Part shown: positions 46,296 through 53,782 of the stretch, piece after piece
Position numbering within the stretch: position 1 is the first letter of the stretch
Layout of the letters: each line of letters begins with the position of its first letter
Source of the DNA: Planococcus citreus
Lineage (GTDB): Bacteria; Bacillota; Bacilli; Bacillales_A; Planococcaceae
Assembly: GCF_003664125.1 (NCBI RefSeq)
Contig: NZ_RCCP01000004.1
Coordinates: forward strand, 124,001-188,000
Direction: 5' to 3'
DNA length: 64,000 nt
Translations under genes and position numbers: made by a program
Notes under the pieces: generated by a model
Told to the model about the DNA's origin: nothing
What the model saw: only the letters and a program-made list of their open reading frames with translations
Database searches by the model: none

Positions 46296-46323
46296 AAGCA
46301 CGGGGATATCCCGTGCTTTTTTA
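46296..46323 (+). terminator. Terminator of the glycogen operon
   Basis: 10-bp stem AAAGCACGGG with its complement around GATAT, then T6. Confidence 0.92.
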
Positions 46324-46381
46324 TATGGAGTTTCCGTGTTTTTCGTGAGCTGTGGTAAAATTCGGGTAAGAGGTGGAAAAC

Positions 46382-47467
46382 ATGCAAAAGCTAATGTGGC
46401 TCGCCGTTTTATTGCTGGGTTTAGTGGGCTGCGTCCCGCTTGGCGAACCGGCTAACCCGAAACCGGCGGAACCGGAGCAAAAAGCCGCGCCGGAACAACC
46501 AGGCGGGCTTGCTGTCCATTATATCGATGTCGGCCAAGGGTCCGCTGCCTATCTGGAATGGGACGGCTATTCGATGCTGATCGATGCCGGCGATTGGAAC
46601 GCTAGTGATGTGCTGATGTATCTGGACAAACTGGAAGTCGAAAAAATCGATATCGCGGTCGGGACCCATCCGGATGCCGACCATATCGGCCAATTGGCGC
46701 GTGTCATCGAGACTTACGAAGTCGGGGAAGTGTGGATGTCGGGAAACCCGAGTTCCTCCAATACATTTATCCGGACGCTCGAAGCAGTCGATGAAGCCGG
46801 AATCCCATATGAAGAACCGCGGCGCGGGGACGAATACGAAATCGGGTTGCTGGAAATCGAAGTACTCCATCCCGAAGAATTGAGCGGCGATACAAATGGC
46901 GATTCGCTGTCGTTCCGCATCAGTTACGGGGAGACAGCATTCATCTTTACAGGCGATGCCGATATCCAGGCGGAGCAGGAAATGGTCGCCAGCAACTTGC
47001 CGCTGGAAGCGGATATTTTGTTGATGGGCCATCATGGCTCCAATACGTCCACGGACTTGGAATTTTTACAGGCAGTCGAACCTGATGTGGCGATTTACAG
47101 TGCGGGCATTGATAATCCATATGGACATCCTTACGCTGAAGTGCTGGCATCAGTGGAAAATGAAGGGGCGGAAGTGTATGGCACTGACGTCAATGGCACA
47201 ATCGTCGTCGAGACGGATGGACAGGAATATAGCGTCGAAACTGACCGGGAAGGCATCGCCAAAGAAGGCAGCAACCGCTGTGTGGACATCAATGGAGCCT
47301 CAACTGCGGAGCTGTCGGAGCTGACAGGAATCGGAGAAGCATTGGCGGAAGCGATCATCGATGAGCGTCCGTTTGAAACGCTTGATGAACTGACGCGTGT
47401 CAGCGGCATTGGCGAAGGAAAACTCGCCGGATTGAAAGAACAGGGACTAGCTTGTGTAGGGGAGTGA
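46382..47467 (+). CDS. Secreted lipoprotein: ComEC-type metallo-beta-lactamase domain plus ComEA-type HhH domain
   Basis: A 361-residue protein. Lipobox LVGC puts the lipid on C17, so it sits on the outer face of the membrane. Residues about 43-280 form a metallo-beta-lactamase domain with the metal motif H96-x-D98-x-D100-H101 (THPDADHIGQL), FTGDAD and GHHGSN, as in the nuclease-like domain of ComEC. Residues about 300-361 are a helix-hairpin-helix DNA-binding domain (GIGEALAEAI and GIGEGKLAGL) like ComEA. It may be a surface DNA-degrading enzyme. AGAGGTGG precedes ATG 46382. A DUF3006 gene follows. Confidence 0.88.
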   Translation: MQKLMWLAVLLLGLVGCVPLGEPANPKPAEPEQKAAPEQPGGLAVHYIDVGQGSAAYLEWDGYSMLIDAGDWNASDVLMYLDKLEVEKIDIAVGTHPDADHIGQLARVIETYEVGEVWMSGNPSSSNTFIRTLEAVDEAGIPYEEPRRGDEYEIGLLEIEVLHPEELSGDTNGDSLSFRISYGETAFIFTGDADIQAEQEMVASNLPLEADILLMGHHGSNTSTDLEFLQAVEPDVAIYSAGIDNPYGHPYAEVLASVENEGAEVYGTDVNGTIVVETDGQEYSVETDREGIAKEGSNRCVDINGASTAELSELTGIGEALAEAIIDERPFETLDELTRVSGIGEGKLAGLKEQGLACVGE

Positions 47468-47471
47468 GCGG

Positions 47472-47735
47472 ATGAGAGGGGTATTGGATCGTTTTGAAGA
47501 CGGCGGCGTGGCCGTCATCATCGCAGAACAAGCCGGGCGTGAATTCCATGTGCCACTGCGCTATTTGCCGGAAGGCAGCAGGCAGGGGATGTGGTTCACG
47601 CTGAGCATCGAAGACGGCCGGGTCGTGGATATCGAAGCAGATCTTACGCAGGCGAATGAGCGTATGGATAAAGCTGAAGAGCTGATGGCGCGTTTGCGCA
47701 GCAAAAACACAGGCAGCCGTTTCAAGCGAAAATGA
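47472..47735 (+). CDS. DUF3006 family protein
   Basis: An 87-residue protein starting MRGVLDRFEDGGVAVIIAE, typical of DUF3006, a small beta-barrel-like domain. DUF3006 genes very often sit beside ComEC-type metallo-beta-lactamase lipoproteins, as here (4 bases apart). The function of the pair is unknown. It ends with a Lys/Arg-rich tail and a terminator follows. Confidence 0.85.
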   Translation: MRGVLDRFEDGGVAVIIAEQAGREFHVPLRYLPEGSRQGMWFTLSIEDGRVVDIEADLTQANERMDKAEELMARLRSKNTGSRFKRK

Positions 47736-47736
47736 T

Positions 47737-47773
47737 AAAGCGTATGGAGATTTTTTCTCCATACGCTTTTCTT
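47737..47773. terminator. Terminator between DUF3006 and ykvR
   Basis: AAGCGTATGGAGA paired with TCTCCATACGCTTTTCTT around TTTTT; both convergent genes end here. Confidence 0.92.
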
Positions 47774-47777
47774 GTGC

Positions 47778-48074
47778 TTATTTTTTAATGGATGCGAGTT
47801 CGGTCAGTTCCAGGTGATAGTCCGCTACTTCATTGCCTTTATAGAGATTGGTCGTATCGGTGAAATAATTGGAAATGGCAGCGTCGAATTCCTGGCCTTT
47901 AGCCGGCAAAGCGACGCGGAAATTCATCTCATATAATAATACGGCAATGTCATGGTAGGCATCGCTTGTCACTTTGAAGTCACACGAGATCTGTCTGCGG
48001 CCGTCCGTTAAGCTGCGAAGCTCAAGCTGATCTGTTTCGATTCGGCGGCCGTTCAATTGAATGATTTCGCTCAT
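47778..48074 (-). CDS. ykvR: DUF3219 family protein (YkvR-like)
   Basis: A 98-residue protein. The core TSDAYHDIAVLLYEMNFRV and ISNYFTDTTNLYKGNEVADYHLELTE matches the DUF3219/YkvR family of Bacillales. Function unknown. ACGGAGGAA lies just ahead of ATG 48074. It stands alone in a unit transcribed towards DUF3006. Confidence 0.8.
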   Translation of the reverse strand: MSEIIQLNGRRIETDQLELRSLTDGRRQISCDFKVTSDAYHDIAVLLYEMNFRVALPAKGQEFDAAISNYFTDTTNLYKGNEVADYHLELTELASIKK

Positions 48075-48138
48075 CGTCTATTCCTCCGTTCCGTTTACTG
48101 AAAAAACATTATAGTAACGGTACCATGAAAAAAACACC

Positions 48139-48161
48139 AAAGCACAATCATGTGCTTTGGT
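48139..48161. repeat. Direct repeat flanking element A copy 2, left copy
   Basis: 23 bases beginning AAAGCACAATCATG, itself a hairpin. Read on the minus strand it is followed by GTGTTTTTTT, which makes it a terminator for ykvI. The same 23 bases are at 48405-48427. Confidence 0.88.
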
Positions 48162-48404
48162 ATTAGCTTTTTGAGAAAGATAAGAAATCGTATTTTCCGA
48201 AGCTTATCGCTCGCTTACCGTGGGCTCGCGCCCAAGCCTCCTCAGTCGCTTTGCGCCTTGCGGGGTCTCGGTCGTCTCGCTTTACCACTGGAGTCGAGCG
48301 AACGCTTCTCCAAATACTTAGAAAGATCATTGAGTATTGAATGTGAAAAATGATCTATGTTTTAAATTACAGTGGTCATAGACTTCTTCAACACACTAAA
48401 TGTT
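48162..48404. mobile_element. Dispersed hairpin element A, copy 2
   Basis: 243 bases with no gene. The core 48173-48389 (from GAGAAAG to GACTTCTTC) is similar along its length to 7292-7510. The long inverted repeat is 48190-48224 against 48285-48317. It is flanked by 23-base direct repeats that duplicate the terminator hairpin of ykvI. As a result, the gene end (right copy, containing the stop codon) and the T run (left copy) are now 243 bases apart. The gap 48075-48413 holds nothing else besides the presumed ykvR promoter. Confidence 0.72.
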
Positions 48405-48427
48405 AAAGCACAATCATGTGCTTTGGT
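48405..48427. repeat. Direct repeat flanking element A copy 2, right copy
   Basis: Identical to 48139-48161. It contains the TGA stop (48414-48416, complement) and last codons of ykvI. Confidence 0.88.
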
Positions 48428-49499
48428 GTCTGATTTTTTCTGCGCGTGTTTCTTGTCGTTTCGGTTTCTTGATATCGGCATAGATCAATGCGCCGACGAG
48501 GAACAAACCTAAGTATCCGACAACCGGATAGAACATGCTGACGAGTTTTGTGAACCCGACAAAGCTCAGGACGTAAGCGATGACTCCGACGATGATGACG
48601 AACGTACGGAATTTTGCTGTCCCCATCGGCACGAAGCGTGCGGAGAACGAAAACAGCATGCTGACGCCGGTGTTATAGATCATGCCGAACAAAATGACCG
48701 ACATGAAGACGCCGAGGGCAGGCGACAAATCATCTGCGATTTGCAGCATCGGCATTTCTGCCGTGCCGACGACATCGACTTTCGAGAAAATCGCCAGATG
48801 GCTCAAGATGATCAGGATACCAAGCCCAAGCCCGCCGATCAATCCGCCGCGTGCCGCAATCTTTTCATCTTTTTCCGTCCCGCCCATGACGATGGCCATC
48901 GATGCGCCGACCGCGATGTTGAAGGAGACGTAGTTGATCGCAGACAACCACCAGTTTGCAACCGCAGATTCCTGTTCTTTGGCGATGGACTCAAGCGCTG
49001 AAAACGAACCGTCCATCGTCACTAGGCTATAGGCAGCGAGTGCGATGACTGACAGAATCAGGAACGGCGTGATGCTCCCGATGATGTTGATGACTTTTTG
49101 GACATTCAACATGATCGTCAAGATGATCAAGGCGGCCATGACCGTGCTGCCCAGAGCAGCTGACCAGCCGAATTGCTGGGAGAAAATCGAACCGGCTCCA
49201 GCGATCATGACAACCCCTACGCCGAATAAAGTCAAAATAATGATGTAATCGACGATGGTGCCGATCAATCGGCCACTGATGCCGAAAATGGCTTCTTTGT
49301 GGGAAGTGGTACGCATGCGGCTGCCGAGGCGCGTCAAGCTCATCCCGAGATAAGCGAAAAATGCGGTGGCGATCACTGCTGCCACAGTTCCCATCATTCC
49401 AAAACTGGTGAAATACTGCAGGATTTCCTGCCCGGAAGCGAAACCGGCACCGACAATGATGCCGATAAAGGCGCTGCCCATTTTGATACTTTTAAACAT
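48414..49499 (-). CDS. ykvI: YkvI family membrane protein
   Basis: A 361-residue protein with about 10 membrane spans and a LeuT-like pattern: GSAFIGIIVGAGFASGQEILQYF at the first, broken helix, then VGVVMIAGAGSIF and VSFNIAVGASMAIVMGG. It matches B. subtilis YkvI, a transporter-like protein of unknown substrate related to the APC superfamily. GGGGGAGC lies before ATG 49499; an upstream in-frame extension lacks support. Its last four codons lie in the repeat that flanks element A. Confidence 0.85.
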   Translation of the reverse strand: MFKSIKMGSAFIGIIVGAGFASGQEILQYFTSFGMMGTVAAVIATAFFAYLGMSLTRLGSRMRTTSHKEAIFGISGRLIGTIVDYIIILTLFGVGVVMIAGAGSIFSQQFGWSAALGSTVMAALIILTIMLNVQKVINIIGSITPFLILSVIALAAYSLVTMDGSFSALESIAKEQESAVANWWLSAINYVSFNIAVGASMAIVMGGTEKDEKIAARGGLIGGLGLGILIILSHLAIFSKVDVVGTAEMPMLQIADDLSPALGVFMSVILFGMIYNTGVSMLFSFSARFVPMGTAKFRTFVIIVGVIAYVLSFVGFTKLVSMFYPVVGYLGLFLVGALIYADIKKPKRQETRAEKIRHQST

Positions 49500-49688
49500 C
49501 TTGCTCCCCCTCATTAAGCGTGCAAATTTACTTATTTGAAAATTAACCTTTTTCAAATATAGCAAAATTAAAACGTTTTCACAAACCTAATTCGGAAAAC
49601 AAGAGTATTTTACTAGTTATTCAGTAAGGGCTATGTAGCTAAATAATATTTGTGATATAGCATTTTTTGGAAAGTAAATAATAGGTGA

Positions 49689-49731
49689 CAAAAAAATCCC
49701 GCACAGCTCTATGCTGTGCGGGATTTTAGGT
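49689..49731. terminator. Terminator of the yflT-like gene
   Basis: AAAAATCCCGCACAGC paired with GCTGTGCGGGATTTT around TCTAT. The stem is flanked by A and T runs on both sides, so it can act in both directions. Confidence 0.9.
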
Positions 49732-49736
49732 GATCA

Positions 49737-50063
49737 TCAATGATCTTTATTGGCCACAATGACCAATTTTCCTGTGTCGAGCACTTCTTCGTACTCTTCA
49801 GCTTCCTGTTTTGTGAGGCCGGCTGATTCCAATTTCGCGCGCAATTCATCTCCGCGTGAAGAAGTCATGTTTTTCATGCTGTCGAGGAAGCCTTGTTCTT
49901 TCATGCCAACCGATTCTGTATCTAGTGCTTTCGTGATGTCTTTCGTGCGTTTAGGGTCGTGAGCGAAAATATAGATGTCGTCATGCGTGAATCCTTGTGT
50001 TTCAAGCTTTTCAATTTCTGCTTTTGCTTGTACCGCGTTTTCAACTGATAGTTTAATTACCAA
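49737..50063 (-). CDS. yflT: General stress protein of the YflT family
   Basis: A 108-residue protein (MVIKLSVENAVQAKAEIEKL at its start). It has the YflT/GSP17M pattern: an N-terminal beta-alpha unit, the DDIYIFAHDPKRTKDI segment and a C-terminal VLDTGKLVIVANKD. B. subtilis yflT is controlled by sigma-B, and here a matching promoter lies just upstream. GGAGGG seven bases before TTG 50063 decides the start over another TTG at 50078. Confidence 0.85.
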   Translation of the reverse strand: MVIKLSVENAVQAKAEIEKLETQGFTHDDIYIFAHDPKRTKDITKALDTESVGMKEQGFLDSMKNMTSSRGDELRAKLESAGLTKQEAEEYEEVLDTGKLVIVANKDH

Positions 50064-50099
50064 AACGAATCCCTCCAATATTTTCTTCTTACTTCCTAT

Positions 50100-50124
50100 A
50101 TACCACGTGCCAAAACTCTTAAAC
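50100..50124 (-). promoter_or_regulatory. Sigma-B-type promoter of yflT
   Basis: On the minus strand GTTTAA (50124-50119), 13-base spacer, TGGTAT (50105-50100): 11 of 12 consensus positions. It is 37 bases upstream of the start. Confidence 0.75.
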
Positions 50125-50178
50125 TATGCGGCGTGTGTTGAAATGATATACTGGGGAAAAACGGGAGGAGTGGTGACC

Positions 50179-50913
50179 ATGAAAATTACGCCAATCGGGA
50201 TTTGGGGCGGCTACCCGAACAAAAACGAAGCGACCTGCGCTTACTTGATCGAACAGGACGGCTACCGCTGCCTGCTCGACTGCGGCAGTGGAGTGGTTGC
50301 AGCGGTGCAGAATTATACGGAACTGAAAGACATCGATGCGGTCGTCATCAGCCATTACCACCCCGACCACGTGGCGGATATTGGCGTCTTGCAGCATGCG
50401 GCGATGGTCGGCATGCAATTGAAGGAATGGAATGTGCCTTTGCCGATCTATGCGCATGATAAAGACAAGGAAGGATTCGCTTCATTGTCTTATAAAGGCG
50501 TTACGGAAGGGCGTGCGATTCACTCGGACGACACGCTGGATATTGGGCCGTTCCAGGTGACCTTCTGCGAAACGGACCATCCTGTCTACTGCCTGGCGAT
50601 GCGCTTCACGAATGGGGAGCGGACAGCGGTCTTTACGGCTGACACGGCATGGAAAGACGAACTCGTGCCGTTTGCTGAATCCGCTGACTTGCTCGTCGCA
50701 GAATCGAATTTATACGAAAAATACCTCGGCATCATCCAAGGCCACATGAGCGGCAACCAGGCGGGAAAACTCGCCTCAGAAGCTTCAGCCAAACAGCTGC
50801 TGCTTACCCATTTGCCGCAGTACGGCGAATTGTCCGAAATCCTTGCGGAAGCGAAGAAAACTTACAGCGGAGATGTATCATTCGCTGAAATCGGCAAAAG
50901 CTATCAATTATAG
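50179..50913 (+). CDS. Metallo-beta-lactamase fold hydrolase (YhfI/RNase Z-like)
   Basis: A 244-residue MBL protein with the metal motif SHYHPDHVADIG, an upstream LDCGSG, the ETDHPVYCLAMRF strand and FTADTAW. It matches the YhfI/arylsulfatase-RNase Z-like group. The substrate is unknown. CGGGAGGAG fits ATG 50179; the open frame upstream overlaps the divergent yflT and its promoter and is not used. No terminator is seen between it and the LLM gene. Confidence 0.86.
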   Translation: MKITPIGIWGGYPNKNEATCAYLIEQDGYRCLLDCGSGVVAAVQNYTELKDIDAVVISHYHPDHVADIGVLQHAAMVGMQLKEWNVPLPIYAHDKDKEGFASLSYKGVTEGRAIHSDDTLDIGPFQVTFCETDHPVYCLAMRFTNGERTAVFTADTAWKDELVPFAESADLLVAESNLYEKYLGIIQGHMSGNQAGKLASEASAKQLLLTHLPQYGELSEILAEAKKTYSGDVSFAEIGKSYQL

Positions 50914-50991
50914 GCAGAGCAGATAGTTTGAATTTGAAGGAATTTCCTCCTATCCTTATATCATCCGAATTGGATGAAAGGAAGTTGACAC

Positions 50992-52011
50992 ATGACACAA
51001 CAAACAAAAGAGCTTGCAGTATCCATTCTGGATCTGGTGCCAGTACGCCAAGGCTTTCCGATGGTGCAAGCGTTCGAAGATATGAAAAACCTTGCCCGCC
51101 ATGCCGAGCAGTTCGGCTATAAGCGATTCTGGCTGTCCGAGCATCACAATACACCGACGCTCGCGAGTTCCGCGACGTCGATTCTCATTTCCAAAGTGCT
51201 CGAAGCGACCGAGACGATCGAAGTCGGCTCCGGCGGCATCATGCTGCCGAACCATACGCCGCTTGTCGTCGCCGAACAATTCGGCACGCTTGAGACGATG
51301 CATCCCGGACGCGTGAATCTTGGTCTTGGGCGCGCACCGGGAACGGATATGCAAACCGCCCGCGCGCTTCGCCGGACAACACAGGAAACTGCGTTCCAAT
51401 TTCCTGAAGATGTCGAAGAATTGCAGCGCTACCTCGGCCCGCTCGAAGCACAGGAATCCGTGAAAGCCTATCCAGGCGTAGAGACGGAAGTACCGTTATT
51501 CATTCTAGGCTCAAGCACATCGAGTGCCGTGCTCGCTGCGAAGCTCGGATTGCCGTATGCGTTTGCAGCGCATTTCGCCCCGCAGCAACTCGAGTCGGCA
51601 GTCGCCATCTATCGCAGCCGCTTCGAGCCTTCCGATACATTATCAGAACCGTATGTCATCGCTTGTGTGAATGTGGTCGGGGCCGAAAGTGCAGAAGAAG
51701 CGGAGCAGCTTTCGACATCGAGCGACCAGTTTTACTTGAACGTCGTCCGCGGCACGAAAAATCCATTGATGCCGCCTGTAGATACAATGGAAGGCCGCTG
51801 GAGCTATGCAGAAGAAGCGATGGTCAAATCGATGGCGCGCTATACGTTCAAAGGGAATGCCGAGCAATTGGGAGAACAAATCGGCCGTTTCGCCGGTTCA
51901 TTGCCAATCGATGAATTGATGGCTGTTTCCTATATCTATGACCAGGAAAAACGTGTGCGTTCTTACGAAATCCTAAAACAAGCGGTATCGAATACTGTTC
52001 GATTGCCATGA
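50992..52011 (+). CDS. LLM class flavin-dependent oxidoreductase
   Basis: A 339-residue luciferase-like monooxygenase barrel with [42 protein letters not shown] and [14 protein letters not shown], the block shared by the bacterial YddN/YceB-type group. It probably uses reduced FMN from another flavin reductase. Substrate unknown. GGAAGTTGACAC lies ahead of ATG 50992, so the ribosome site is moderate. Confidence 0.88.
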   Translation: MTQQTKELAVSILDLVPVRQGFPMVQAFEDMKNLARHAEQFGYKRFWLSEHHNTPTLASSATSILISKVLEATETIEVGSGGIMLPNHTPLVVAEQFGTLETMHPGRVNLGLGRAPGTDMQTARALRRTTQETAFQFPEDVEELQRYLGPLEAQESVKAYPGVETEVPLFILGSSTSSAVLAAKLGLPYAFAAHFAPQQLESAVAIYRSRFEPSDTLSEPYVIACVNVVGAESAEEAEQLSTSSDQFYLNVVRGTKNPLMPPVDTMEGRWSYAEEAMVKSMARYTFKGNAEQLGEQIGRFAGSLPIDELMAVSYIYDQEKRVRSYEILKQAVSNTVRLP

Positions 52012-52096
52012 AATGTTCACCTTACCGGCGGCAACAGCCGCTCGGCTTCATGTATAATACTAGTGAAACTTGAAGTTTAAAGGTGGTAGTAATGTT

Positions 52097-52375
52097 ATGG
52101 ACTTTCTCTATTTTCCTGAAGATAAATCAGAATATATTCCGGGAATCATCTCGGTCGTCATCATTTTCATCCTATCGATCCTGATCGTCCGCCTGTTGAC
52201 GAAAGCATCGCGGAAGCAAGTCAAAAAATTGAACGAGCAAGGATACCCGGTGATTTACGACCGCGGTGAGACACGGGAAGATGCTGATGAGCAAGCAACA
52301 GCAGAACGGCAAGCACATCCGAATACACCGGAAGAGCCGAAAGACACAAACGGCCCGCCGACCAAAAAGCCCTGA
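52097..52375 (+). CDS. Small single-span membrane protein (92 aa)
   Basis: A 92-residue protein with one span (IPGIISVVIIFILSILIVRLL) near residues 14-34 and a hydrophilic, acidic and proline-rich tail. It resembles small Bacillus membrane proteins of unknown role. AAGGTGG 10 bases before ATG 52097 supports the start; a perfect TATAAT lies at 52053-52058, but without an obvious -35. Confidence 0.75.
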   Translation: MDFLYFPEDKSEYIPGIISVVIIFILSILIVRLLTKASRKQVKKLNEQGYPVIYDRGETREDADEQATAERQAHPNTPEEPKDTNGPPTKKP

Positions 52376-52393
52376 CGTTTCAGGGCTTTTTCT
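52363..52393 (+). terminator. Terminator of the 92-aa membrane protein gene
   Basis: AAAAAGCCCTGA paired with TCAGGGCTTTTT around CGT; it overlaps the stop codon. Confidence 0.92.
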
Positions 52394-52447
52394 CGTTAGT
52401 GGAGCGTGTATACTGAAACAATACTTTAAATGAAAAGAGTTGCCATC

Positions 52448-53737
52448 ATGACAAAAAATTTAGCGGGCGGTTTTCAATGGGCGATTTTTCTCATCGCTTC
52501 ATCCATTGCAGCCCCCATCGCCATCGCAAACATCTTCGGCATGGACACTGCCGATACCGCGCTGTTCTTACAGCGCACCATCTTCGTCCTCGGTATCGCC
52601 AGCCTCATCCAGGCCTTTATCGGCCACCGCTTGCCAATCAACGAAGGACCGGCAGGGTTATGGTGGGGCGTGTTTATCGTCTACGCCGGACTTGTCGGCG
52701 TCTTGTACTCAACTGCTGAGGAGTCTTTGCAAGTGCTGCAAAGCGGCTTGTTCTATAGCGGCATTCTATTTATTGTTTTCGCAGTCACGGGTGTAGTGGA
52801 TAAGCTGAAACAATTTTTCACTCCTACAGTCACGTTTATCTATTTACTGCTGCTTGTGCTGCAGATCAGCGAATCGATCATGAAAGGCCTGTTTGGTATT
52901 TCATCGGAAGGGGATTTATTGGATGTGCGGGTGCTGTTGGCAGCGGTCGCTGTCATTTTAATCACTTTCTATTTCATGTTCCACCGTTCGGCTTTTATCA
53001 GCCGTTATTCAGTACTGTTATCCATCGCTTTTGGGTGGCTGTTGTTTTGGGCGATCGGCAAAGCGCCAAGTATTCCCCGAACTGACGGGGCATGGATGAC
53101 ATTCCCCGACATGCTGGTCTTTGGCCCGCTCGTCTTTGACGGGGGAATGCTGGTCACGACCTTGTTCTTGACCATCTTGCTCATCGCCAATATGATGGCT
53201 TCGGTCCACGTGATGGAAAGCTTGCTGAAAAATGCTTTTTCCATCCAGTCAGAAGACCGCATGAAGCAGGCATCGGTTGCCTCAGGGCTGAACCATCTGC
53301 TTGCAGGGCTTTTTTCTTCTGTTGGCCCTGTGCCGATTTCCGGTTCGGCTGGGTTTGTCAGTGCAACAAGGACTCCAGGACTGCGCCCGTTTATCGTTGG
53401 CGGCGTCATCGTCACGGGCATCAGTTTGTTTCCTCAATTGATGGCCGTGCTCGCCGCTTTGCCGGCTCCGGTTGCCTATGCAGTCATCTTTGCGATTTTC
53501 TCCAAAATGGTGGAAATGGCTTTCAACGCGCTTGAAGCGGAACCAAATCGTAAACGATCTTATAAAGTGGCGGCTTTTGGTCTGATGACAGGTGTTGGTT
53601 TGATGTTCATCCCGACAGAAAGCATGGCCGGGCTGCCTTCAGCTGTCGCGGCCATTTTATCCAACGGGTTGATTTCAGGCACCATCATCGCCATCATTAT
53701 CGAACAAGTAATGATTCGGTTCGTACGTGTGAAATAA
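52448..53737 (+). CDS. NCS2-type purine/uracil permease-like protein
   Basis: A 429-residue transporter-like protein with about 13-14 spans. It has features of the nucleobase-ascorbate family (SSVGPVPISGSAGFVSATRTPGLRP), but its N-terminal half lacks the exact PbuX/UraA signature GLQHVLAM. The substrate may be a purine or another nucleobase. ATG 52448 is the better start; an in-frame ATG at 52430 has no ribosome site, and the AAAAGAG before 52448 is itself modest. It has its own terminator. Confidence 0.8.
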   Translation: MTKNLAGGFQWAIFLIASSIAAPIAIANIFGMDTADTALFLQRTIFVLGIASLIQAFIGHRLPINEGPAGLWWGVFIVYAGLVGVLYSTAEESLQVLQSGLFYSGILFIVFAVTGVVDKLKQFFTPTVTFIYLLLLVLQISESIMKGLFGISSEGDLLDVRVLLAAVAVILITFYFMFHRSAFISRYSVLLSIAFGWLLFWAIGKAPSIPRTDGAWMTFPDMLVFGPLVFDGGMLVTTLFLTILLIANMMASVHVMESLLKNAFSIQSEDRMKQASVASGLNHLLAGLFSSVGPVPISGSAGFVSATRTPGLRPFIVGGVIVTGISLFPQLMAVLAALPAPVAYAVIFAIFSKMVEMAFNALEAEPNRKRSYKVAAFGLMTGVGLMFIPTESMAGLPSAVAAILSNGLISGTIIAIIIEQVMIRFVRVK

Positions 53738-53739
53738 AA

Positions 53740-53781
53740 ACAGGCGGCATAAAGGGAGATCCTTTATGCCGCCTGTTTTGT
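53740..53781. terminator. Terminator between the permease gene and pepF
   Basis: AAAACAGGCGGCATAAAGG(GAGA)TCCTTTATGCCGCCTGTTTT, a near-perfect 18-bp stem flanked by A and T runs. Confidence 0.95.
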
Positions 53782-53782
53782 A

